The notes under the pieces were generated by a model. The model did no database searches. It was not told the DNA's origin and saw only the letters and a program-made list of their open reading frames with translations. A stretch of 5,756 bases of DNA from Micrococcales bacterium (GTDB lineage: Bacteria; Actinomycetota; Actinomycetes; Actinomycetales; Microbacteriaceae), in contig CANFPR010000057.1 in assembly GCA_947448975.1 (NCBI GenBank), positions 1 to 5,756 of the forward strand. Reading direction: 5' to 3'. Positions 1 to 5,756 of this stretch are shown here, piece by piece (position 1 is the stretch's first letter; each line of letters opens with the position of its first letter). The position numbers and the translations under genes were made by a program.

Positions 1-314
1 ACTGCAAGAAGGTAGGCAACGAATGGAACGCAAAGGCCGAACGACCAGATCAGTGTTGGTCGGTGCCACTTGGGGTGCAAAAGTGCACCCTCGATGCCAC
101 CCTTACGCGGGTTGCGAAGATCGCTCTCGTAATCGAAAACGTCGTTCACTCCGTACATGAGCAGGTTGTAAGGAATTAGAAAGAAAAGCGTGCCAACCAC
201 AAATGTGGCGTCGACCGAACCGTGAATAAGAAAGTACGCGGCAGCAAAAGGAAATGCAGTGTTGATCCAAGAGATTGGGCGTGACGACCAGAACAGCTGG
301 TTCAAAAGCTTCAC
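1..314 (-). CDS. crtEb: Lycopene elongase (UbiA-family prenyltransferase), N-terminal part
   Basis: This is the first 104 codons of a membrane prenyltransferase; the rest lies beyond the left edge. I translated it by hand from a GTG at 314. Residues 10-24 (SSRPISWINTAFPFA) closely resemble, from memory, the start of Corynebacterium CrtEb. The UbiA-family Asp-rich motif NDVFDYESD is at 57-65 (N57, D58, D61, D65; the Mg2+/diphosphate site), followed by RNPRKGGIEGA at 67-77. Hydrophobic stretches at about 19-31, 37-54 and 88-104 look like membrane segments. The family adds dimethylallyl units to the two ends of lycopene, giving C45 and C50 carotenoids. The GTG start is supported by GGAAAGG 7 nt upstream. 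It starts 4 bp after the crtYf stop, so it is very probably in the same operon. Full-length members have about 290 residues. Confidence 0.93.
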   Translation of the reverse strand, partial: MKLLNQLFWSSRPISWINTAFPFAAAYFLIHGSVDATFVVGTLFFLIPYNLLMYGVNDVFDYESDLRNPRKGGIEGALLHPKWHRPTLIWSFGLCVPFVAYLLA

Positions 315-318
315 GGCT

Positions 319-612
319 CTACCTTTCCAAACGTTTTAGTGCGGTCCACACAGCCGGAATCAGAATCGCCGCGATGACCGAATAGGCAAAGTCTTCCACA
401 GGCGCAACACCTATGAACATCTGCAGAATCTTTGACGGGTCGTATTGAACGATTCCAGCGGCGACAATCAGGTTATCGCCCACGATGGTCGCAATTACCA
501 GGGTGAGCAAGGTGCGCCAGCTAGACCGCGAAAGGCTTGAGCGCGCAATCGCCAGGCTTACCAAAATGCCTGCCGCACAAAACGCCAGCGCAAGCACTAG
601 GTAGGTAATCAT
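319..612 (-). CDS. crtYf: C50 carotenoid cyclase subunit, CrtYf type
   Basis: A 97-residue integral membrane protein of the small lycopene cyclase-domain family (related to CrtYc/CrtYd and the fungal CarR domain). Hydrophobic segments lie at about 3-22, 34-54 and 75-91. The family's acidic motif is PVEDFAY at 71-77 (P71, E73, D74). In C50 pathways this subunit works with CrtYe as a heterodimer that cyclises the ends of the elongated lycopene in the membrane. The length is close to that usual for the family. The ATG at 610-612 overlaps the crtYe stop as ATGA, and an AAGG at 623-626 lies 10 nt upstream. Naming it f rather than e rests on its place after the other subunit and before crtEb, as in Corynebacterium glutamicum, and on PVED rather than PxEE. 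The names could be swapped, or become Yg/Yh, if ring chemistry differs. Confidence 0.87.
   Translation of the reverse strand: MITYLVLALAFCAAGILVSLAIARSSLSRSSWRTLLTLVIATIVGDNLIVAAGIVQYDPSKILQMFIGVAPVEDFAYSVIAAILIPAVWTALKRLER
322..328 (-). promoter_or_regulatory. Ribosome binding site of crtEb
   Basis: On the minus strand GGAAAGG lies 7 nt upstream of the GTG at 314, overlapping the last codons of crtYf. It decides the non-ATG start. The same heptamer precedes the TTG start of crtYe. Confidence 0.6.
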
Positions 613-923
613 GCCTTTGCTGCCTTGCGGCTAAAACCGATGTAAAGCAGTAGTGCGCAGTAGCAGAGCAACAGCAAGAAAAGCGGCTCTTCGATTGGTA
701 CCTCGGGTGCCAGCATCAAACCCGTGATGTACTCCGTTTTGCCAACGAAGAACACTCCGAGGGCGATGCCCGTGAAATCCCAGAAAAGAAAGAACGCGAC
801 ACCGATTGCCAGGGTGAGCGCAGTGCGCAGGGGGTAAACGAACAAGGCGATTCGCGACCGAAAGTCAATCGCGCCGACCCCTAAGAGGCTGAACGCTAGA
901 ACCGCTATGTAGGCAAAGTTCAA
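609..923 (-). CDS. crtYe: C50 carotenoid cyclase subunit, CrtYe type
   Basis: A 104-residue hydrophobic protein of the small lycopene cyclase-domain family, partner of the following gene. Membrane segments are at about 4-20, 33-52 and 78-95, and the conserved acidic motif [10 protein letters not shown] is at 73-82 (P76, E78, E79). Two such subunits together form the heterodimeric cyclase that closes the end rings on the C50 chain. The start is TTG at 923-921, sharing bases with the TGA of crtI (TTGA). A good GGAAAGG site 6 nt upstream and the overlap geometry support it. No upstream start is needed because the protein already begins at the family's usual N-terminus. The short tail after residue 97 (SRKAAKA) is basic and probably cytoplasmic. 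Ring type (beta, gamma or epsilon) cannot be read from the sequence. Confidence 0.87.
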   Translation of the reverse strand: MNFAYIAVLAFSLLGVGAIDFRSRIALFVYPLRTALTLAIGVAFFLFWDFTGIALGVFFVGKTEYITGLMLAPEVPIEEPLFLLLLCYCALLLYIGFSRKAAKA

Positions 924-2500
924 CGAAGGCCTTTCCAGGCTTCGTCTTTGAGTGGGGTGATTTCGTTTGGCAGTGGGCCGGCCGATCGGTCACCGATGAG
1001 GCGCTTGTAAACCAGCTCGGCACCGATGAGGCACATTGGCAAACCGATACCCGGAATGCTGTGGTGTCCCGCGTAGTAAAGGCCCTTCACCTTTTTGCTC
1101 ACATTCTTTGGTCTAAAGAATGCGCTCTGCTTGAGGGTGTGCGCCATGCCGAGGGCGGTGCCCGACCAAGCGTTTAAATCGGTTACAAAGTCTTTTGGTG
1201 CCATTACGCGACGAACCACGATGCGCTCGGCCAAGTCTGGAATCTCGCACCACTTGGCGATTTGCTCAATGATGCGGTCGGCTTCTGCCTCGATGTTGGC
1301 ATCGCCCGCGCCGTTGATTCCACCGCTACCGATGGAAGGGTCGGCGGCCACGGGCACTAGAACGAAGATGTTCTCGTAGCCCTCGGGTGCGACACTCGGG
1401 TCGGTAACGCTTGGAGCGCATAGGTAGAGAGAGGCAGGGTTCGGAACCTTGCGCTTGCCGTCGGCCTTGTGAAAGACCTCGTCGAAGTTTTTGGTCCAGT
1501 CGTCGGCGTATAGAAGGTTGTGGTGGTCGAGCTGCGGAATTCGACCCTTTACGCCCAGGTACAAAAGCAGAGCCGAAGGTCCGGGAACCTTGTCTTCCCA
1601 CCACTTGGCCGGCAGGGTTTGGTCTTCTGGGTCGAGCAGCTGAGTTTCGATGTGGTGAAGGTCGGCGTTGCCGATTACAACCTCGGCCTCGTAGTGCACA
1701 TCGCCGACGCGAACGCCTGTGACGTGGCCATCCTTGGTTTCGATCTTGGTGACTTTGGAGTTGGTGTGAATCTCAACGCCGTGCTGCTTTGCGAGTCGTT
1801 CAACCGCTTCGATGATGGTGTAAAAACCACCCATCGGGTAGAAGACTCCCACATTCATGTCTACGTGCGTCATGAGGTGATACATGCTCGGGGTGTCGTA
1901 AGGCGATGCGCCTAGGAACACTGCCGGGAAGTTCAGAATCTTCTGAAGTCGCTTGTCGGTAACGTGCGCGGCAGCGAATTTACTCAGCGGGGTCAGCAGG
2001 TGCTTAATAAAACGACCGGCTCGAACCATAACCTCGGGCTGAACAAATGAGCGACCGTCTTCGAAGTTTGTGTATAAGAAGTGCCTGATCGAGAGGTTGT
2101 AGGCGTCTTCTGCGGAATCGACGTAATCCTGCAGGCGTGCTCCGGCACCGGGTTCGATTGAATCGAAAAGTTTCTTGTTCTCACCCAAGTCGTCGCTGAT
2201 CGAAAGCACCTCATCGAAGCCCTCGTTGCGAGTTTGGTACATCGGGTCTAGTCGCTTGAGGTCGAGTTGCTCGGCGGCGGTTGTACCCATCAGTTTGAAG
2301 AACTGGTCAAACGCATCGGGCATCAAATACCAAGATGGCCCCATGTCGAACTTGAACCCGTCTTTTTCCCAAATGTAGGCTCGGCCGCCCACGCGCTCGC
2401 GGGCTTCGAGAAGGGTAACTTTCATGCCAGCTTTTGCAAGGATGGCAGCACTCGCCAATCCGGCAATGCCACCGCCAACTACGACCGCGCGTTTGGTCAT
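920..2500 (-). CDS. crtI: Phytoene desaturase (lycopene-forming)
   Basis: A 526-residue CrtI-type FAD-dependent desaturase, full length for the family (roughly 490-550). It converts colourless phytoene to lycopene at the membrane in successive desaturation steps. The N-terminal dinucleotide-binding motif is [13 protein letters not shown] at 6-18, followed by [12 protein letters not shown] at 30-41 and the conserved [11 protein letters not shown] at 51-61. The C-terminal carotenoid-desaturase signature is [15 protein letters not shown] at 475-489, followed by GAE at 493-495, which completes the FAD site. The ATG at 2500-2498 overlaps the crtB stop as ATGA; a GGAG at 2511-2514 lies 10 nt upstream. 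The stop overlaps the crtYe start. Position between crtB and the C50 cyclase genes supports lycopene as the product, but the number of desaturation steps is inferred from the pathway. Confidence 0.95.
   Translation of the reverse strand: MTKRAVVVGGGIAGLASAAILAKAGMKVTLLEARERVGGRAYIWEKDGFKFDMGPSWYLMPDAFDQFFKLMGTTAAEQLDLKRLDPMYQTRNEGFDEVLSISDDLGENKKLFDSIEPGAGARLQDYVDSAEDAYNLSIRHFLYTNFEDGRSFVQPEVMVRAGRFIKHLLTPLSKFAAAHVTDKRLQKILNFPAVFLGASPYDTPSMYHLMTHVDMNVGVFYPMGGFYTIIEAVERLAKQHGVEIHTNSKVTKIETKDGHVTGVRVGDVHYEAEVVIGNADLHHIETQLLDPEDQTLPAKWWEDKVPGPSALLLYLGVKGRIPQLDHHNLLYADDWTKNFDEVFHKADGKRKVPNPASLYLCAPSVTDPSVAPEGYENIFVLVPVAADPSIGSGGINGAGDANIEAEADRIIEQIAKWCEIPDLAERIVVRRVMAPKDFVTDLNAWSGTALGMAHTLKQSAFFRPKNVSKKVKGLYYAGHHSIPGIGLPMCLIGAELVYKRLIGDRSAGPLPNEITPLKDEAWKGLR
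930..936 (-). promoter_or_regulatory. Ribosome binding site of crtYe
   Basis: GGAAAGG on the minus strand lies 6 nt upstream of the TTG at 923, inside the last codons of crtI. It is the reason to accept a TTG start. Confidence 0.6.
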
Positions 2501-3393
2501 TTGGGGGTTACTCCGATCGCGGCCTTGAACAGAATCAAAGCCTTGCGTGAGGTTGGCACGCTGATACGAGTGCTAATCACCTCAGACGCCGGTGTGTTCC
2601 CGATTTGTTCGTTAAGTTCTTCAAAAAGTAAGTGAGCGGCGACAACAGCTCGTCGTGATGCTTGAGGAATCATCGGAATCGATTCGGCCGAGATTCGAAG
2701 TTCGGCACGGATGTCTTCGACGATGGCGTTCTTCTCGGCTTCGGTTAGCGTCTCGGGCGTGATGCGAGGAAAGTACGAACGACCCAGCTTGTGGGCATCC
2801 GCGGCCAAGTCGCGCAAGAAGTTGACCTTTTGAAATGCCGAGCCGAGGGCACGAGCACCGGCCACGAGTTTGGCCTTTTCTTTCTTGTTGAACTCGACAC
2901 CCTCAATAAACGCCTGCAAGCACATAAGCCCTACGACTTCGGCCGAACCGTAAACGTAGCGCTCGAAGGTGTCTTGGCTGTGGCGGGTTTTCCAGAGATC
3001 CATGCGCATCGAAGTGAAAAATGGTTCGATGATCGCCCGGCCGAAGCCCGTTTTGTTCGCAGTGTGAGCGAAGGCGTGAACGATGAGGTTCGACGAGAAC
3101 TTTGCGCTGATGGCCTTGTAAACCTCGCGCTCGAGATCGTTTAGCACGCTGCCGGGGTCAACCTGCCCGCCAAACGCCTTCGCTCCTGCTGCAGAACCGT
3201 CGACGATCTCGTCGGCGACGCGCACGAGCGCGTAAATGTTTTCGATGTGGCGGCGAGTTGCCTTAGGCAATAGTTTCGAAGCCATGCCGAAAGAAGTTGA
3301 GTAGGCGGCAATGACGGCAGACGAAGCGCTCTCGGCGGCCGAAAGGTAGAGGTCGAGTCCGGTTGGAATCTTGGTGGTGTCTGCTGGCTTCAC
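2497..3393 (-). CDS. crtB: Phytoene synthase
   Basis: A 298-residue squalene/phytoene synthase family protein of normal length. It joins two geranylgeranyl diphosphates head to head to form phytoene, the first committed carotenoid step. Visible motifs are [13 protein letters not shown] at 31-43, the first Asp-rich site [13 protein letters not shown] at 54-66 (D61 and D65), [12 protein letters not shown] at 146-157, and the second Asp-rich site [12 protein letters not shown] at 188-199 (D195, D199) followed by GRSYFP at 204-209. The two Asp-rich sites bind Mg2+ and diphosphate. The start must be the GTG at 3393-3391: the only in-frame codons above it lead within three codons to the corA TAA, which is in the same frame. 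There is no recognisable Shine-Dalgarno site, so translation is probably leaderless or coupled to corA. It is followed directly by crtI with a 4-bp overlap. Confidence 0.95.
   Translation of the reverse strand: MKPADTTKIPTGLDLYLSAAESASSAVIAAYSTSFGMASKLLPKATRRHIENIYALVRVADEIVDGSAAGAKAFGGQVDPGSVLNDLEREVYKAISAKFSSNLIVHAFAHTANKTGFGRAIIEPFFTSMRMDLWKTRHSQDTFERYVYGSAEVVGLMCLQAFIEGVEFNKKEKAKLVAGARALGSAFQKVNFLRDLAADAHKLGRSYFPRITPETLTEAEKNAIVEDIRAELRISAESIPMIPQASRRAVVAAHLLFEELNEQIGNTPASEVISTRISVPTSRKALILFKAAIGVTPK
2511..2514 (-). promoter_or_regulatory. Ribosome binding site of crtI
   Basis: GGAG on the minus strand, 10 nt upstream of the ATG at 2500, within the last codons of crtB. The spacing is slightly long. 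Confidence 0.45.
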
Positions 3394-3405
3394 AGTTCGA
3401 GATTA
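3394..3405 (-). promoter_or_regulatory. Candidate -10 element for a leaderless crtB transcript
   Basis: On the minus strand TAATCT (3405-3400) contains the TAA stop codon of corA and is followed by 6 nt and the GTG of crtB. TAnnnT at this distance is the usual arrangement for leaderless mRNAs in Actinobacteria. The -35 region is weak: the best hexamer at 17-bp spacing matches the consensus at about three of six positions. This is inference from position and motif only. Confidence 0.35.
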
Positions 3406-4371
3406 CAGCCAGTCGCGCTTTTTGAAGACCCAGTAGAGCGAGCCCGAGATAAGCAGAATGGCCGCACTCGAAACCCAGAAACCCCAAGATTCGTTGAAAC
3501 CGGGATAGGGGATGTTCTGCCCGTAGAAACCGGTGATCGCGGTCGGAACCGCGATGATCGCGGCCCACGAGGTGACCTGCTTCATGATCTGGTTCAGGCG
3601 GTTTCCTTGAATGGTGAGGTTGGTCTCAAGCAGGGTGGTCACCAGGTCGCGCAGAGAGTCGGTCCAGTCGGCCACCCTCATGGTGTGATCGTAGAGGTCT
3701 TGGTAGTAGGCCATCATGTCGTTGTGCAAGATGTCGCCGTTGTGCTTGAGCAGCGGGTTGATAACCTCGCGAATTGGCACGGCCACCCGTCGCAATTGCA
3801 CCAAGGCCTTGCGCAACTCATATGAGCGCTTCTGAATGAGGGTGTCGGTTCGGGCCGGGGCAAACATGATGTCTTCGAGTGTTTCGAGTTCTTCGTCGAG
3901 TGGCTGAACAATCTCGAAGTAGCCGTCGATAACCACATCGAGCAGACCCCAAAGTAGAAATGCGGTTCCGAAGCCGGCCAGCTCGGATGATTCATCCCAG
4001 CGTTTTTCAACCGCACTCATGTCGAACTCGGTGCCGAGGCGCACGGTTACAACTGCGTTTTTGGTTACGAAGATGCCGATTTCGGCCAGGTTGACCTCGC
4101 GAGTTTCTCGGTTGAACTTGGCTTGGTAAAGGGTGATGAATAGGTGCGACTCGTAGTAGTCGAGTTTCGGGCGCTGACGACCGTTGAGGGCATCGTCGAC
4201 GGCAAGTTCGTGCAGGTCGAGTTCTTCGGCCAGTTTGTGCAACTCATCGGGGCTCGGGTTGACCAGGTCGAACCAAACGGTGTGTTTGCCCGAAGCGAAG
4301 TCTGAGACCCGTTCGAGTTCGAAGTCTTGGTCGATCAGCTTTCCGTCGAGGTAGTGCCTGCTAGTTGCCAT
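3403..4371 (-). CDS. corA: CorA-family divalent metal transporter
   Basis: A membrane transporter of the CorA family (Mg2+ and related divalent cations), 322 residues from ATG 4371. Residues below are counted from an in-frame TTG two codons earlier (4377). The large cytoplasmic N-terminal domain runs to about 265 and includes the long helix pair [19 protein letters not shown] (151-169) and [19 protein letters not shown] (183-201). Two membrane helices are at about 268-285 and 299-317, with a basic tail KKRDWL. Family identity is clear, but the pore-mouth signature usually read GMN is here YGQN (285-288), so the ion preference is uncertain. ATG 4371 is preferred because a TAGTAT lies 6 nt upstream; TTG 4377 would lie in that spacer. 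Only 9 bp separate its stop from crtB, so it may be co-transcribed with the crt genes. Confidence 0.88.
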   Translation of the reverse strand: MATSRHYLDGKLIDQDFELERVSDFASGKHTVWFDLVNPSPDELHKLAEELDLHELAVDDALNGRQRPKLDYYESHLFITLYQAKFNRETREVNLAEIGIFVTKNAVVTVRLGTEFDMSAVEKRWDESSELAGFGTAFLLWGLLDVVIDGYFEIVQPLDEELETLEDIMFAPARTDTLIQKRSYELRKALVQLRRVAVPIREVINPLLKHNGDILHNDMMAYYQDLYDHTMRVADWTDSLRDLVTTLLETNLTIQGNRLNQIMKQVTSWAAIIAVPTAITGFYGQNIPYPGFNESWGFWVSSAAILLISGSLYWVFKKRDWL

Positions 4372-4405
4372 GCTCAAATACTAGACTTGACCCTATGCCC
4401 AGCAA
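4372..4405 (-). promoter_or_regulatory. Candidate promoter of corA (leaderless), perhaps of the crt operon
   Basis: On the minus strand a -35-like TTGCTG (4405-4400) is followed after 16 bp by TAGTAT (4383-4378), then 6 nt and the corA ATG at 4371. No Shine-Dalgarno site is present. The arrangement predicts a transcript starting at or next to the ATG. The -35 part lies inside the first codons of ilvD. As this is the only intergenic space above the crt genes, it is a likely source of their read-through transcription. Confidence 0.45.
4382..4394 (+). promoter_or_regulatory. Candidate -10 element for leaderless ilvD
   Basis: TAGACT (4382-4387) lies 7 nt upstream of the ilvD ATG at 4395 and overlaps the -10 proposed for corA by two bases. 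No convincing -35 hexamer is seen at 16-18 bp spacing, and no Shine-Dalgarno site precedes the ATG. Confidence 0.33.
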
Positions 4406-5756
4406 CATGAAACCCCGTAGCCACGTCGTTACCGACGGAATCGAACGCGCAGCAGCCAGAGGCATGCTTCGTGCAGTAGGAATGGGCGACGAAGACTGGG
4501 AGAAACCCCAGATCGGTGTCGCTTCGTCTTGGAACGAAGTAACCCCCTGCAACCTTTCGCTCGACCGTTTGGCCGACGCCGCCAAGCAGGGTGTTCACGC
4601 GGCCAAGGGTTACCCGCTCGAATTCGGCACCATCTCGGTTTCCGACGGCATCTCGATGGGTCACGAGGGCATGCACTTCTCGCTGGTTTCGCGCGAGGTT
4701 ATTGCCGACTCGGTTGAAACCGTGATGCAGGCCGAACGCCTCGACGGTTCGGTGCTTCTGGCGGGTTGCGACAAGTCGCTGCCCGGCATGCTGATGGCCG
4801 CGGCTCGCCTCGACCTTGCATCTGTTTTCTTGTATGCCGGAACCATCGCACCGGGCTGGGTAAAGCTCACCGATGGAACCGAAAAAGAAGTGACCATCAT
4901 CGATGCCTTTGAAGCGGTTGGCGCTTGCAAGGCCGGCAAGATGTCGCTCGAAGACCTCGACCGCATCGAGCGCGCAATCTGCCCGGGCGAAGGCGCTTGT
5001 GGCGGTATGTACACGGCAAACACCATGGCCTCGGCTGCAGAAGCTCTCGGTATGAGCCTGCCTGGTTCGGCTTCGCCACCCTCGGCCGATCGTCGCCGCG
5101 ACAACTGGGCCCACCGTTCGGGTGAAGCCGTTGTTAACCTCATCGCTCAGGGCATAACCGCTCGCCAGATTCTTACCAAGAAGGCCTTCGAGAACGCCAT
5201 TGCAGTAACCATGGCTTTCGGTGGTTCGACCAACGCCGTTCTGCACCTGCTCGCAATCGCGCGCGAAGCCGAGGTTGATCTAACCCTCGACGACTTTAAC
5301 CGCATCGCCGACAAGGTGCCGCACCTCGGCGACCTCAAGCCTTTCGGTCGCTACGTAATGGCCGATGTCGACCGCGTCGGTGGTGTGCCAGTTGTCATGA
5401 AGGCGCTGCTCGACGCTGGCCTGATTCACGGCGACGCCCTAACCGTTACCGGCAAGACTGTTGCCGAAAACCTCGCTGGCATCAACCCGCCAGACCCAGA
5501 TGGCAAGATCATCCGCGCACTAAACAACCCGATTCACAAGACCGGTGGCATCAGCATTCTTAAGGGATCGCTTGCTCCTGGCGGTGCGGTTGTAAAGACC
5601 GCCGGCTTCGACCTCGAGACTTTCACTGGCCCAGCTCGCGTGTTTGAGCGCGAAGCAGCAGCCATGGATGCCCTCAGCGAAGGCAAGATCGGAGCGGGCG
5701 ACGTAGTGGTTATTCGCTACGAAGGCCCTAAGGGCGGCCCTGGCATGCGAGAGATG
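4395..5756 (+). CDS. ilvD: Dihydroxy-acid dehydratase, N-terminal 454 residues
   Basis: Cytosolic Fe-S enzyme that dehydrates 2,3-dihydroxy-isovalerate and 2,3-dihydroxy-3-methylvalerate to the keto acids that precede valine, leucine and isoleucine. The frame is open through the right edge; family members have about 560-570 residues, so roughly 110 are missing. The IlvD/Edd signature [13 protein letters not shown] is at 124-136. Probable cluster-ligand cysteines are C52 (NEVTPCN), C125 (CDK) and C202 ([11 protein letters not shown]), the three-cysteine pattern reported for [2Fe-2S] members; K127 is the usual carbamylated lysine. The [11 protein letters not shown] segment is at 444-454, just at the edge. 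IlvD is favoured over the related sugar-acid dehydratase Edd by [13 protein letters not shown] and overall resemblance to actinobacterial IlvD. The start is ATG 4395; ATG 4407 (codon 5) is the alternative. It is transcribed away from corA. Confidence 0.95.
   Translation, partial: MPSNMKPRSHVVTDGIERAAARGMLRAVGMGDEDWEKPQIGVASSWNEVTPCNLSLDRLADAAKQGVHAAKGYPLEFGTISVSDGISMGHEGMHFSLVSREVIADSVETVMQAERLDGSVLLAGCDKSLPGMLMAAARLDLASVFLYAGTIAPGWVKLTDGTEKEVTIIDAFEAVGACKAGKMSLEDLDRIERAICPGEGACGGMYTANTMASAAEALGMSLPGSASPPSADRRRDNWAHRSGEAVVNLIAQGITARQILTKKAFENAIAVTMAFGGSTNAVLHLLAIAREAEVDLTLDDFNRIADKVPHLGDLKPFGRYVMADVDRVGGVPVVMKALLDAGLIHGDALTVTGKTVAENLAGINPPDPDGKIIRALNNPIHKTGGISILKGSLAPGGAVVKTAGFDLETFTGPARVFEREAAAMDALSEGKIGAGDVVVIRYEGPKGGPGMREM

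Noticed and set aside
985..997. Perfect inverted repeat ATCGGT-C-ACCGAT
   Set aside because: It has 6-bp arms, lies inside the crtI C-terminal coding region with no U-tract, and is too short to call an operator or terminator in a window of this size.
991..1032. Two copies of caccgatgaggc 30 bp apart
   Set aside because: They encode the similar LIGA and LIGD turns at the CrtI C-terminus. There are only two copies with no further periodicity, so this is not a repeat array.
1411..1915. Plus-strand open frames of 103 and 131 codons inside crtI
   Set aside because: They lie wholly opposite conserved CrtI coding sequence, overlap each other and resemble no known protein.
2791..3144. A 117-codon plus-strand frame inside crtB
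   Set aside because: It is opposite the two Asp-rich motifs of phytoene synthase, with no family resemblance or ribosome site that I can see.
4375..4377. TTG as the start of corA
   Set aside because: It adds only two residues, has no ribosome site and falls in the spacer of the proposed promoter; ATG 4371 fits the leaderless arrangement better.
4374..5246. A 290-codon open frame on the minus strand opposite ilvD
   Set aside because: The plus-strand frame is unmistakable IlvD with its cysteines and signatures. The antisense translation has no recognisable family, and long antisense frames are expected opposite codon-biased genes.
1..5756. tRNA, rRNA, CRISPR, insertion sequences or phage genes
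   Set aside because: Nearly every base belongs to a recognised metabolic or transport gene. I saw no cloverleaf, spaced repeats, transposase or terminal inverted repeats.

Overview
The window holds most of a bacterial C50 carotenoid gene cluster on the minus strand, preceded by a CorA-type metal transporter gene and facing a divergent gene for branched-chain amino acid synthesis. The order crtB-crtI-crtYe-crtYf-crtEb, the split heterodimeric lycopene cyclase and the UbiA-type lycopene elongase are typical of Actinobacteria such as Corynebacterium and the Microbacteriaceae. From protein character and a base composition only moderately GC-rich by eye, I infer a Microbacteriaceae-like actinobacterium, possibly from a small-genome freshwater lineage such as Rhodoluna or Aquiluna. 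The taxon is an inference and was not tested by any search.

Layout: positions 1-314 (minus) are the first 104 codons of crtEb, cut by the left edge. Positions 319-612 are crtYf, 609-923 crtYe, 920-2500 crtI and 2497-3393 crtB, all minus. Positions 3403-4371 (minus) are a CorA-family transporter. Positions 4395-5756 (plus) are the first 454 codons of ilvD, cut by the right edge. The only real intergenic space is the 23 bp between the corA and ilvD start codons. There are no RNA genes, mobile elements, CRISPR arrays or convincing terminators.

Pathway: CrtB condenses two geranylgeranyl diphosphates to phytoene, CrtI desaturates phytoene to lycopene, CrtEb adds C5 units to the lycopene ends, and CrtYe plus CrtYf close the rings to give a cyclic C50 carotenoid of the decaprenoxanthin, sarcinaxanthin or C.p.450 type. 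The sequence alone does not tell the ring type. The gene for geranylgeranyl diphosphate synthase (crtE), often first in such clusters, is not in the window; corA occupies that position.

Expression: the crt genes are joined by 4-bp stop/start overlaps or a 4-bp gap. The three start codons without a Shine-Dalgarno site (corA, crtB, ilvD) each have a TAnnnT hexamer 6-7 nt upstream, as expected for leaderless actinobacterial mRNAs, while the four starts inside the crt chain have purine-rich ribosome sites instead. The region is mostly ordinary, and I see no evidence of a wholly new system. The points most worth a second look are the candidate leaderless promoter built on the corA stop codon, the back-to-back leaderless starts of corA and ilvD, the GQN in place of GMN in CorA, and the absence of crtE.
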